From an uncultured Chlorobiaceae bacterium (GTDB lineage Bacteria; Bacteroidota; Chlorobiia; Chlorobiales; Chlorobiaceae): a stretch of 36,637 nucleotides of DNA. The stretch covers positions 1-36,637 of the forward strand of contig CAIQGA010000049.1 in assembly GCA_903871235.1 (NCBI GenBank). Direction: 5' to 3'. Numbering within the stretch: the first letter of the stretch is position 1; each line of letters begins with the position of its first letter. The notes beneath the pieces were generated by a model that searched no databases, had not been told where the DNA came from, and saw only the letters and a list, made by a program, of their open reading frames with translations. Made by a program: the position numbers and the translations under genes. Shown in pieces: positions 1 through 6,424 of this stretch.

Positions 1-88
1 CGCTCGATTCAATCACGCCGTTGTACTTGCCCTGCAACCGCTTCAGCGCTCTCAAAGCGTCAGCCAGCTTTTCGTTTGGCTTTGCCAT
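1..88 (-). CDS. Fic/Doc-family protein, N-terminal fragment (cut by window edge)
   Basis: The reverse strand reads from an ATG at 86-88 without a stop to the window edge. The 29 visible residues begin MAKPNEKLADALRALKRLQG, which I recognise as the N-terminus of a group of Fic-domain proteins (family knowledge, not searched). Fic proteins usually AMPylate target proteins and often act in toxin-antitoxin or regulatory roles. The catalytic HPFx(D/E)GN motif would lie outside the window, so activity cannot be judged. A good promoter lies upstream at 141-169. No clear Shine-Dalgarno sequence precedes the ATG. The call rests on N-terminal resemblance only. Confidence 0.5.
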   Translation of the reverse strand, partial: MAKPNEKLADALRALKRLQGKYNGVIESS

Positions 89-140
89 CTTTTTTCATGA
101 ATTGGTGTTACCTTGCCATGCTACTTTGATCTTCTTCTGT

Positions 141-184
141 AAGATAACTTTGTTATTGCCGTTTGTAAAACTTTGTTATTGCCG
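141..184 (-). promoter_or_regulatory. Promoter and direct-repeat operator of the Fic-like gene
   Basis: On the minus strand a -35 box TTTACA (164-169) and a -10 box TATCTT (141-146) are separated by exactly 17 bases. A perfect 16-base direct repeat, AACTTTGTTATTGCCG on the plus strand, occurs at 146-161 and 169-184, a period of 23 bases. One copy fills the -35/-10 spacer and the other sits just upstream of the -35 box. This arrangement suggests an operator for an autoregulator, possibly the Fic-like protein or a partner. The promoter match is seen in the sequence; the regulatory role is inferred. Confidence 0.5.
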
Positions 185-283
185 ATGATTCAGCAAAAGG
201 ATGTTGTTGGCTACTGCCTGAAATTATTGTGAAAAATACTCTTCGTAGCGGCGTTGAGACTGGATGAAAACGATTACACCGGA

Positions 284-596
284 ATGAAAAAATCTTTTAT
301 CTTGACACCGGCAAATCAACACCATCGTCACAACCTGCCGGGCCTTTGCGGGAGAGAGTGCACTCGTCTGGCTCTACGGCTCACGACTCAACGACACACG
401 TCATGGCGGCGACATTGACCTGCTGATTGAGCCACAAGAGAGCGTCAATTTGCTGCTCCGTGCACGCATCAAAACCCGTCTGGAACAAACGCTCAGCCTC
501 CCTGTTGATCTGATGGTCAAAAACCCCGGTGTCACCGACAATCCCTTTCACTCAATTGCTCTCGCTCAAGCAAAACCACTGGAAATCACGCCATGA
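284..596 (+). pseudogene. MntA-like minimal nucleotidyltransferase (antitoxin), frameshifted at its 5' end
   Basis: From about 306 to 596 one frame encodes a small nucleotidyltransferase of the MNT family. It has the motif GS-x9-DID: G at 378-380, S at 381-383, Asp codons at 411-413 and 417-419. MntA enzymes AMPylate and so neutralise HepT HEPN toxins, and the next gene looks like HepT. The motif frame has a stop at 303-305 and no ATG, GTG or TTG before the motif. A natural start, ATG at 284 leading into a plausible LTP segment, lies in a frame one base off. The gene therefore appears broken by a single-base frameshift near 305-312, or this is a sequencing error. The stop TGA (594-596) overlaps the ATG of the next gene. 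Confidence 0.6.
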
Positions 597-1118
597 AGTC
601 AACAACATCAGAATTATTATTCTCAGAAAAGCAGCATCTGGCGAACCTCCGTTGAAGCAATCCAGCGTTGCGTTTATTTCCTTGATGCGTCTCAAAAAGG
701 AATTGCATGGCCTCTCACTGAATCGGTGTTGAATGTGCGAAAAAGGGACAACGATCTCTTTGAAGCCTTGGCCGCAATCAATGAGCGATTTGCCAAGCTT
801 CAGGACACGCTGGGTTCAGCCATGCGCCACAGCATAGTATTCTCGGGTGAACAAACGGACAGCTTCATTAAAGTGCTGGCTATCTTCGAAAAAAACCAGG
901 TCATTCGTTCCGTTGAAGAGTGGCAAGTGGCCCAAACGGCAAGAAATCTGGCGGCTCAAGACTACGAAATCAGTTGCAGCGACGTTGCCGACCACTTCAA
1001 CACCCTGCACACTCTGACGCACATCCTCTACCAGATCGCCCGTCGCTTTATTGTTTACTGTGAACAAGAGCTGGCAAAATACTCACCAAAACGAACTCAT
1101 TTCTCAAATATCCAGTAG
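593..1118 (+). pseudogene. HepT-like HEPN toxin / NTase substrate-binding protein, frameshifted and lacking the catalytic His
   Basis: An ATG at 593 overlaps the stop of the MntA-like gene and gives 20 residues before a TGA at 653-655. The homologous frame then continues one base off from about 639 to 1118. An internal GTG at 726 could give a 130-residue product. That part is a helical HEPN-type protein with the segment RNLAAQDYE. HepT toxins carry RX4HXY, in which Arg and His make the RNase site and Tyr is AMPylated by MntA. Here the pattern is RX4QXY, with Gln (CAA at 957-959) in place of His. Frameshift and lost His together argue for a dead toxin. The pairing with the upstream gene is typical of an MntA/HepT module. 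Confidence 0.6.
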
Positions 1119-2176
1119 GTGTGTGTCACTCCGTCCTGGGTAGTATACTGTGCAGGGCTCAGCGAAAAACGATCCTTCGCATCGAGCTTGCCGTTTATCA
1201 TGTAGTAGATATCCGAAAGCACCTGCCGAGAAGTCGCAAAGTAGTCATGCCCAAGAGAGCCGTTATCCACGTTGGTAACATCGACGGTATCAATGCCAGG
1301 ATGAACTAACGGATATCGGTCCACCCCGCCGAGCCTCACGTATCCGTTAACATCTTTCGAAAGCTGCATCGCCCTGTCATTCCGGGAGACGTAAAGCGTC
1401 ACCTTGGCCTCGGAGCGAGTCAGAACCGGGGCTAAATCCCGTTCGAAAATTGTGGCGTCAACATCGGGCGCAGCCATAATGATCAACCTGAAACGGTCTT
1501 TGAGTTCGGGGGCATCAGTCATCAGCCCGGCAAAAGCGTTGACGGCCTCACGGTTCCCCATGCTGTGCGCAAGGATGCAAATGCTTTTAGGCAATGCGTT
1601 CTTCGCAAGCTCCTTCAGGAAGGATTTCAAGTTTTTCGATGACCAGTCGATATTGTTCTGGTCCACCACATATCCCAAAACCTTACCATTCGACGGCCAA
1701 CTGAAAAAGATAGCGCTCCCCCTAAAATTGAGGTCGCTCTTGACTTGTGCCATCGTCACCGCCGCTTGCTCAAAGGTCGTGTTAAAACCATGGACGTAAA
1801 GCAAAATATCCTTGTTGGCACCCGGTTTTTGCGTTCCGAAAAGTTCTGTCAGGAGCTCCGTTTCGCTCATCCCCGATTTGAACTGCCGAAGCACAAAACA
1901 CTTCAGGCTGTCACCCGCCAAATCATCTTTCTGCAATCGCCCTATGGCATAGGCTGGCGGCCGGGAGAATTTCAGATATCCGCACGTCATGGAAGCGCGT
2001 CTGTTGCCGTAGAGCTTCCCATGCTCAACGTCCCCAATGAAATCGCGGTCAGTCACATAGTACTCCCCGACCGTGGCCGGGCGGATATTGCTTTCAATCG
2101 TCTGTTCTGTGGCGCATCCGGAAACAAGAAAAAGGGTTATCAAGGCCATCAGCCTGTACATCCAGGAGTATTTCAT
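1097..2176 (-). CDS. Alpha/beta hydrolase lipoprotein, DUF900 family
   Basis: This 359-residue protein starts at an ATG (2174-2176) followed by a short signal segment ending in a lipobox LVSGC, with Cys21 as the expected lipidation site, so it is probably anchored in an envelope membrane. The frame extends upstream to 2230, but that would bury the signal peptide. Downstream is an alpha/beta hydrolase domain of the DUF900 type: an oxyanion-hole strand with VHGFN (about 129-132), the nucleophile elbow AHSMG with Ser205, an Asp in APDVD (about 237) and a candidate catalytic His in GHDYF (about 310). A complete Ser-Asp-His triad is therefore present. The substrate is unknown. It converges with the HEPN remnant, and the two 3' ends overlap by 22 bases. 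Confidence 0.7.
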   Translation of the reverse strand: MKYSWMYRLMALITLFLVSGCATEQTIESNIRPATVGEYYVTDRDFIGDVEHGKLYGNRRASMTCGYLKFSRPPAYAIGRLQKDDLAGDSLKCFVLRQFKSGMSETELLTELFGTQKPGANKDILLYVHGFNTTFEQAAVTMAQVKSDLNFRGSAIFFSWPSNGKVLGYVVDQNNIDWSSKNLKSFLKELAKNALPKSICILAHSMGNREAVNAFAGLMTDAPELKDRFRLIIMAAPDVDATIFERDLAPVLTRSEAKVTLYVSRNDRAMQLSKDVNGYVRLGGVDRYPLVHPGIDTVDVTNVDNGSLGHDYFATSRQVLSDIYYMINGKLDAKDRFSLSPAQYTTQDGVTHTYWIFEK

Positions 2177-2371
2177 CTGATAAAGTTTCAGGTTCCCTGC
2201 CTCGAAAAGACATGACCAGCAGGCGGCCAAAAAGGGCGTAATTTCACAGAAGTTATGTACAAAAAATAGCGTTGATTTGCAACTTCAGAAGCCAAAATAC
2301 GATAGCAGACCATCTACGGGTACTCACAAGCTGAACAATAAGTTTGGTGGTGATTTTTCTGTGACTGATAT

Positions 2372-3193
2372 TCACAGAATCCGGGGCAGCCCCATGAATA
2401 TCCTGAAAAACGTTTTTGCCAGCGGCTCATACCGCAAGCGACGGTTTCGCCCCTCTATGGCCCGTATTTTCGGCACAAGAACCGCCGCCACCTTTTCAGG
2501 CTTTTCCGCAATAACCCGTAAAAACCTCCCCGCCGATTCCGTCGCATCGCGAAGCAGCAGTTCTGTCAGCACAAGAGCCGGACTCAACTCATGAACTCCA
2601 ATACTCGTTACCCCTGCCGCCTTTAACTCCCCCGAAAGAAAGTGGGTCACTTCAGCCACCCCCCGTTTCGACGCCTTGTGGGGCACCGCTGAACGCGACA
2701 AAGCCGCCCCCACCGGGGAAAAGCCCATGTTAAAAATATGATAGCACGGTTTTTTTGTCGAGGGCTGGCGCTGCATCACCCTGACAGCCTCAGCACACAT
2801 AACAATGGTGCCCGAAAGGTTGGTCGAGCATGTTTCGCGAATATCTTCCCCGTCCAGCTCCCACAACGGTCGCTTCAAGAGCCCCGCCGTCCCTGCATTG
2901 TTAATCCAGCGATCCACCCTTCCAAGCCGCGAAACCGCAAAATCGGCAAGCAATGTTCCAGCGGAACGCTCGCCCACGTCGCAGGCGATGCCATACACCG
3001 CCCCTCCCGGCACAGCAAGCCTGAGGGAGTGCAACGCATCCTCTACACCCTGCCGATTTCTGCCGCAGAGCACAACACGGTCACCCGCAGCAAGAAACCC
3101 TGACGCCAGAGCGTAGCCCAACCCTTTGCTTCCACCGGTGATAACAACACCAAGAGAGCGTTCTCTATCCTTTATTGTACACGCTGACGCCAC
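2372..3193 (-). CDS. Short-chain dehydrogenase resembling chlorophyll b reductase (NOL/NYC1-like)
   Basis: A 273-residue classical SDR. The cofactor motif TGGSKGLG is at 19-26, CDV near 71-73 and NNAG near 98-101. Several blocks recall plant NOL chlorophyll b reductase: KGLGYALA, WINNAG, HIFN, HELSP and a C-terminal LVPKIRAI, where NOL has LVPNIRSI. A chlorophyll-type substrate is plausible in a green sulfur bacterium but is inferred. The active-site YxxxK reads H172-KAS-K176: the catalytic Tyr is His (codon at 2678-2680), while Ser159 and the Lys remain. The start is a GTG that shares one base with the stop of the cas6 fragment upstream, and no clear ribosome site is visible. It may be a variant enzyme or a non-catalytic binder. 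Confidence 0.7.
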   Translation of the reverse strand: MASACTIKDRERSLGVVITGGSKGLGYALASGFLAAGDRVVLCGRNRQGVEDALHSLRLAVPGGAVYGIACDVGERSAGTLLADFAVSRLGRVDRWINNAGTAGLLKRPLWELDGEDIRETCSTNLSGTIVMCAEAVRVMQRQPSTKKPCYHIFNMGFSPVGAALSRSAVPHKASKRGVAEVTHFLSGELKAAGVTSIGVHELSPALVLTELLLRDATESAGRFLRVIAEKPEKVAAVLVPKIRAIEGRNRRLRYEPLAKTFFRIFMGLPRIL

Positions 3194-3429
3194 TACAGAC
3201 CCTGTTCAACCTTCACCATAACAAAACCCATTGAATTTTTTTCACCAAACCCGCACTCATAACCAACCTCCATCAACTCACGCGGAGCCCTCAACCTGAA
3301 CGGCGCAAGCGTTCCCTTGATCTTTGTCTCATCAGAACGCCCCTCCTTCAACGTAAGGAGCTTCTGAACCTTCCCCTGCATCCGCCCAACATAAGCCGCA
3401 TCAAGAGCAAAACCAAACTGCCTTGGCAA
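3193..3429 (-). pseudogene. cas6: cas6 remnant: C-terminal part of a CRISPR-repeat endoribonuclease
   Basis: About 75 residues match the C-terminal end of Cas6 RAMP endoribonucleases, which cut CRISPR precursor RNA. The match includes a GKVQKLLTLKEG-like segment, IKGTLAPFRL and the hallmark glycine-rich end GYECGFGEKNSMGF. A full Cas6 is about 220-270 residues. Upstream the frame runs without homology to a stop near 3516, and the only nearby start is a TTG at 3427-3429. The N-terminal ferredoxin-like domain and the usual catalytic region are missing. No CRISPR repeats, other cas genes or array were seen in the window. I read it as a scar of a lost CRISPR-Cas locus. It is not expected to process RNA. 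Confidence 0.7.
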
Positions 3430-3462
3430 GGGTTGAGTTTTCGAAAAAAATAAAGCGATTGT

Positions 3463-3496
3463 CTGGCCGAGCTGTAGCTCGGCGTTCCCGGGCCAG
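3463..3496. repeat. REP-like palindromic element
   Basis: The 18-base sequence GCCGAGCTGTAGCTCGGC (3466-3483) is a perfect inverted repeat of 8 bases with a 2-base centre. It is followed by GTTCCCGGGCCAG, and the outer CTGG (3463-3466) can pair with CCAG (3493-3496). Short palindromes of the AGCTCGGCGTTCCC type are, from general recollection, dispersed in many bacterial genomes as REP-like elements. There is no T-run on either side, so it is not a classic terminator. Copy number in this genome cannot be seen here. The rest of 3430-3772 shows no gene I can support. Confidence 0.45.
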
Positions 3497-3771
3497 GTAG
3501 AGCATCGGTGACCTTATTGAGTGAGCAGGGGTTCGGAAAACTGGATTACCGGATACATCAAAAAAAAATGTAAGTTTCGGGCAACTGCGGTAGCGAATGG
3601 CGACACACCCACTGCGATACATGAACATCTGATGCTTTTGAACGCGAACACATAGAGAATCTTGCCGACTGCACACACGATCGTTGCAGTAGCCAGGAGA
3701 GTGAGGCGAAACCTCGTTGGCATTGAAATTGTGCCAAAGTACTCTACAACGGGAAAAACTGAGCTGAAACA

Positions 3772-3779
3772 AAAGGAGG
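3772..3779 (+). promoter_or_regulatory. Strong Shine-Dalgarno of the restriction endonuclease gene
   Basis: AAAGGAGG lies 3 bases before the ATG at 3783-3785. It is a near-perfect SD in a window where many genes have weak or no SD, and it fixes the start of the PmeII-like gene. Confidence 0.7.
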
Positions 3780-3782
3780 AGA

Positions 3783-4544
3783 ATGAAACCACTTGACCTG
3801 AACGACGTATCGGCCTACGTTAAAGAGAACATCGGCACTTTGTATCAGAAAAAAATTGAAGTTCTTGATACGTTTAATTTCTCTGAAATGCTGGAACAGC
3901 AAAACTTCTACCTCTTCAGCTTAAAACGGGCTCAGAATATCGGCAAGATTGTCAGGGATCTTCTTGATGCCCACATCTCGTCAAACGAGGAGACTGTTTT
4001 TGGTGACTGGCTGGAAGGGCTGGCCATTTTTATCAATGAAAAAGTGTACGGCGGATGGAAATCGGGCATTGCGGGCATTGACCTTGAATTTGACAAGGAG
4101 GGGAAGCGCTTTATCGTCAATATCAAGTCGGGGCCGAATTGGGGGAACAGCAGCCAAATTGCCAAAATGAAGTCTGACTTCAAGACTGCGGCAAAGACGT
4201 TGCGCACGAGTAACTCAAAGCTTCAGGTTGTTGCGGTTAATGGCTGCTGTTACGGAAGAACCACCACTTCGGATCAGGGTGACTATTTCAAGTATTGTGG
4301 CCAGACCTTTTGGGAGTTTATCTCTTCAGACCCACATCTCTACACCGAGCTTATCGACCCGCTGGGTCACAAGGCACAGGAAAAAAACGAGGAGTTTCAG
4401 GACTCCTATGGCCGGATGCTCAATAAATTCACCTTTCAATTCGGGAGCGAGTATTGCGACGACAGTGGTGCTATCAACTGGCAAAAACTCGTAGCCTTCA
4501 ATTCATCTGCGATCCCGTCGCCGGAACGCCGATCGACGACATGA
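3783..4544 (+). CDS. PmeII-family type II restriction endonuclease, orphan
   Basis: A 253-residue protein whose core GIDLEFDKEGKRFIVNIKSG, followed by NWGNSSQ, I recognise as the PmeII group of type II restriction endonucleases. The PD-(D/E)xK nuclease signature is likely formed by Asp100 and Lys115 in the NIK segment, with Glu79 in GDWLEG as a possible extra ligand. The start is supported by a strong SD. No DNA methyltransferase gene accompanies it in this window, which is unusual for an active type II enzyme. The C-terminus (about IPSPERRSTT) may be altered compared with family members; I cannot test this. It stands between the cas6 scar and mnmA, consistent with a transferred or decaying defence locus. 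Confidence 0.65.
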   Translation: MKPLDLNDVSAYVKENIGTLYQKKIEVLDTFNFSEMLEQQNFYLFSLKRAQNIGKIVRDLLDAHISSNEETVFGDWLEGLAIFINEKVYGGWKSGIAGIDLEFDKEGKRFIVNIKSGPNWGNSSQIAKMKSDFKTAAKTLRTSNSKLQVVAVNGCCYGRTTTSDQGDYFKYCGQTFWEFISSDPHLYTELIDPLGHKAQEKNEEFQDSYGRMLNKFTFQFGSEYCDDSGAINWQKLVAFNSSAIPSPERRSTT

Positions 4545-4576
4545 AGAGCCTGTATTATTATAATTTAATGTAACCT

Positions 4577-5662
4577 ATGAGCGCAAAGAAAAAAGTTGTT
4601 GTTGGTATCTCGGGCGGGGTTGATTCTGCCGTTTCGGCATGTCTGCTTGCCCAAAAGGGCTACGCGGTGACAGGGTTGAATATCCGGGTGCTCGACTCTC
4701 TTGATGAGAGCACGTCGCTGAAGCCGTCGCCGCTTGTGATCAGTGACCATCCCGATTTTCAGATTCCCGTTTTTACCCTGAACCTGAGCCAGAAGTTCAG
4801 AAATGATGTGATTGGCTATTTTCATGAGGAGTATCTTGGTGGCAGAACGCCCAACCCCTGCATGGTCTGCAACAAGAAGATCAAGTGGTTTGGCCTCTTT
4901 GAGGGGCTGAAGCTGATTGAGGCTGATTTTGTTGCTACGGGCCACTTTGCGGCGACGGCTTTCAGTGACGGGAGGTACCGGCTCTATAAGGGGGCTGATG
5001 CGGAAAAGGATCAGAGTTATTTTCTCTGGATGCTTACCCAAAGCGATTTGGCAAAAACCCTCTTTCCACTGGGGGAGCTGACCAAACCGGAGGTTCGTGA
5101 GCTGGCTCGCTCGTTTGGTGTCAGGGCGGCTGAAAAGAAGGAGAGCCAGGAGATCTGCTTTGTGCCGCAGGACGATTATTGCAGTTACCTTGCGGGTGCG
5201 ATTACCGGTTTGGCCGAACGGGTGGCGGAAGGCGATATTGTGGATGAATCGGGCAAGGTGATTGGCAAGCACCACGGCTATCCCTTTTATACCATCGGCC
5301 AGCGCCGGGGGCTCGGTGTTTCGGCCAAAGAGCCGCTCTATGTCACGGCGCTCGACAAGGAGAATAACCGGATTGAGGTTGGCAAAAAGTCATCCCTTGA
5401 GTGCCGGTCGCTGGTTGCTTCAGGAATCAACTGGATCGGCATTGAGGAGCCAGGAGGCGCAATTGAGGCCACGGCGAAAATCCGCTATCGTGATCGCGAG
5501 ACTCCCTGCACGCTTGAGCCTCTTGGCGCGGGGACGGCAAAAGTCTCATTCTCTTCACCAAAAAGTGCTGTGGCAAGAGGGCAGGCAGCGGTCTTTTACC
5601 GCGACCGCGAAGTGCTCGGCGGCGGCTTTATTTCGGAAGTTATTCACCCATCCAAACGGTAA
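4577..5662 (+). CDS. mnmA: tRNA-specific 2-thiouridylase MnmA
   Basis: MnmA adenylates and thiolates U34 of tRNA-Lys, tRNA-Glu and tRNA-Gln in the cytoplasm, using sulfur passed on from a cysteine desulfurase. The 361-residue product has the PP-loop SGGVDS at 12-17, the first catalytic Cys in NPCMVC (Cys95) and the second in SQEICF (Cys194). Both correspond in spacing to E. coli Cys102 and Cys199. The conserved GQRRGLGV block begins the central domain, and a C-terminal beta-barrel follows. Length is normal. The ATG at 4577-4579 is the natural start. The esterase gene begins 15 bases after its stop, so the two may be co-transcribed. Confidence 0.95.
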   Translation: MSAKKKVVVGISGGVDSAVSACLLAQKGYAVTGLNIRVLDSLDESTSLKPSPLVISDHPDFQIPVFTLNLSQKFRNDVIGYFHEEYLGGRTPNPCMVCNKKIKWFGLFEGLKLIEADFVATGHFAATAFSDGRYRLYKGADAEKDQSYFLWMLTQSDLAKTLFPLGELTKPEVRELARSFGVRAAEKKESQEICFVPQDDYCSYLAGAITGLAERVAEGDIVDESGKVIGKHHGYPFYTIGQRRGLGVSAKEPLYVTALDKENNRIEVGKKSSLECRSLVASGINWIGIEEPGGAIEATAKIRYRDRETPCTLEPLGAGTAKVSFSSPKSAVARGQAAVFYRDREVLGGGFISEVIHPSKR

Positions 5663-5677
5663 CCATTGTTTTGTATT

Positions 5678-6355
5678 ATGCTGCAACGACGCCATCTTTC
5701 GCTGACCTATCTTGAACTTGCTCCGCAAAAAGCGGAAAACGCTCCACTTATAATAATGCTGCACGGTTATGGCAGCAACGAAAAGGATTTGATGCAGCTT
5801 GCTCCCTCTCTGAGGCCGGAGTTCCGCTACATCAGTGCACGGGCACCGCAGGAGATGGATTTTGGCATGTTTGCCTGGTTCCCTCTTGAGTTTACCCCGA
5901 CCGGAATCAGGGTGGATCATGGTGAAGCACAACGGGCGGCTGAACAGTTGATCGGTTTTATAAAAGAAATTATTGCCGAGTACCAGCCTCTGGGCAACAA
6001 GGTGTTTTTGATGGGCTTCAGCCAAGGAACGGTGATGAGCTATTTGATGGCTTTTCTTGCTCCGGAGCTGCTGCATGGCGTCATTGCCTGTTCGGGGCAG
6101 TTGCCCGATAAAACCATGCCGCCGGAAGCCCTGAAAGCTGCACTGCGCAAGCTCCCCTTTTTGGTGATGCATGGCAGCTTTGACGAGGTACTGCCGATTG
6201 CAAAGGGGCTTGCAGCAAAAGCGTGGCTGGAGGAACATGTTGAGGATTTCACCTGGCGCCAATACCCGATAGCGCACCAGATTTCTGACGATGGCATTGA
6301 GCTGATGTGCTCCTGGCTTGAAAAGAGGGTGCCTCACGCTGCTGAAAAAGAGTAA
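5678..6355 (+). CDS. Carboxylesterase/phospholipase-type serine hydrolase (Abhydrolase_2)
   Basis: A 225-residue cytoplasmic alpha/beta hydrolase of the small carboxylesterase/lysophospholipase family (PF02230 type). The oxyanion-hole segment is LHGYGSNEKD, the nucleophile lies in GFSQG (Ser115), and the acid is Asp169 in HGSFDEVLP. The His is in PIAHQIS (about 200). No signal peptide is present. A TTG 12 bases upstream would extend the protein by four residues, but the ATG at 5678-5680 is preferred. Substrates of this family range from short acyl esters to acylated proteins, so the physiological substrate is open. It probably shares a transcript with mnmA. Confidence 0.85.
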   Translation: MLQRRHLSLTYLELAPQKAENAPLIIMLHGYGSNEKDLMQLAPSLRPEFRYISARAPQEMDFGMFAWFPLEFTPTGIRVDHGEAQRAAEQLIGFIKEIIAEYQPLGNKVFLMGFSQGTVMSYLMAFLAPELLHGVIACSGQLPDKTMPPEALKAALRKLPFLVMHGSFDEVLPIAKGLAAKAWLEEHVEDFTWRQYPIAHQISDDGIELMCSWLEKRVPHAAEKE

Positions 6356-6424
6356 TCATCCGGGCCTAAGCTGTATATTCTCTTTTTTTAACCACCGCCA
6401 CGCTTTAACTCGAAAAAACATCGA

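Noticed and set aside
146-184. The two 16-base repeats as a degenerate CRISPR array
   Set aside because: Only two copies with a 7-base gap, far shorter than CRISPR spacers; they coincide with promoter elements.
529-732. Plus-strand 67-codon frame between the MntA-like and HepT-like genes
   Set aside because: It is out of frame with both homologous segments and bridges their junction only by chance.
3401-3792. Minus-strand frames of 123 and 92 codons between the cas6 fragment and the restriction gene
   Set aside because: No family resemblance or ribosome site, and they overlap each other and the palindromic element; the 92-codon frame also runs into the restriction gene start.
6356-6424. Cobalamin riboswitch upstream of metH
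   Set aside because: The gap is only 69 bases and lacks a B12-box-like sequence; a cobalamin riboswitch needs about 200 bases.
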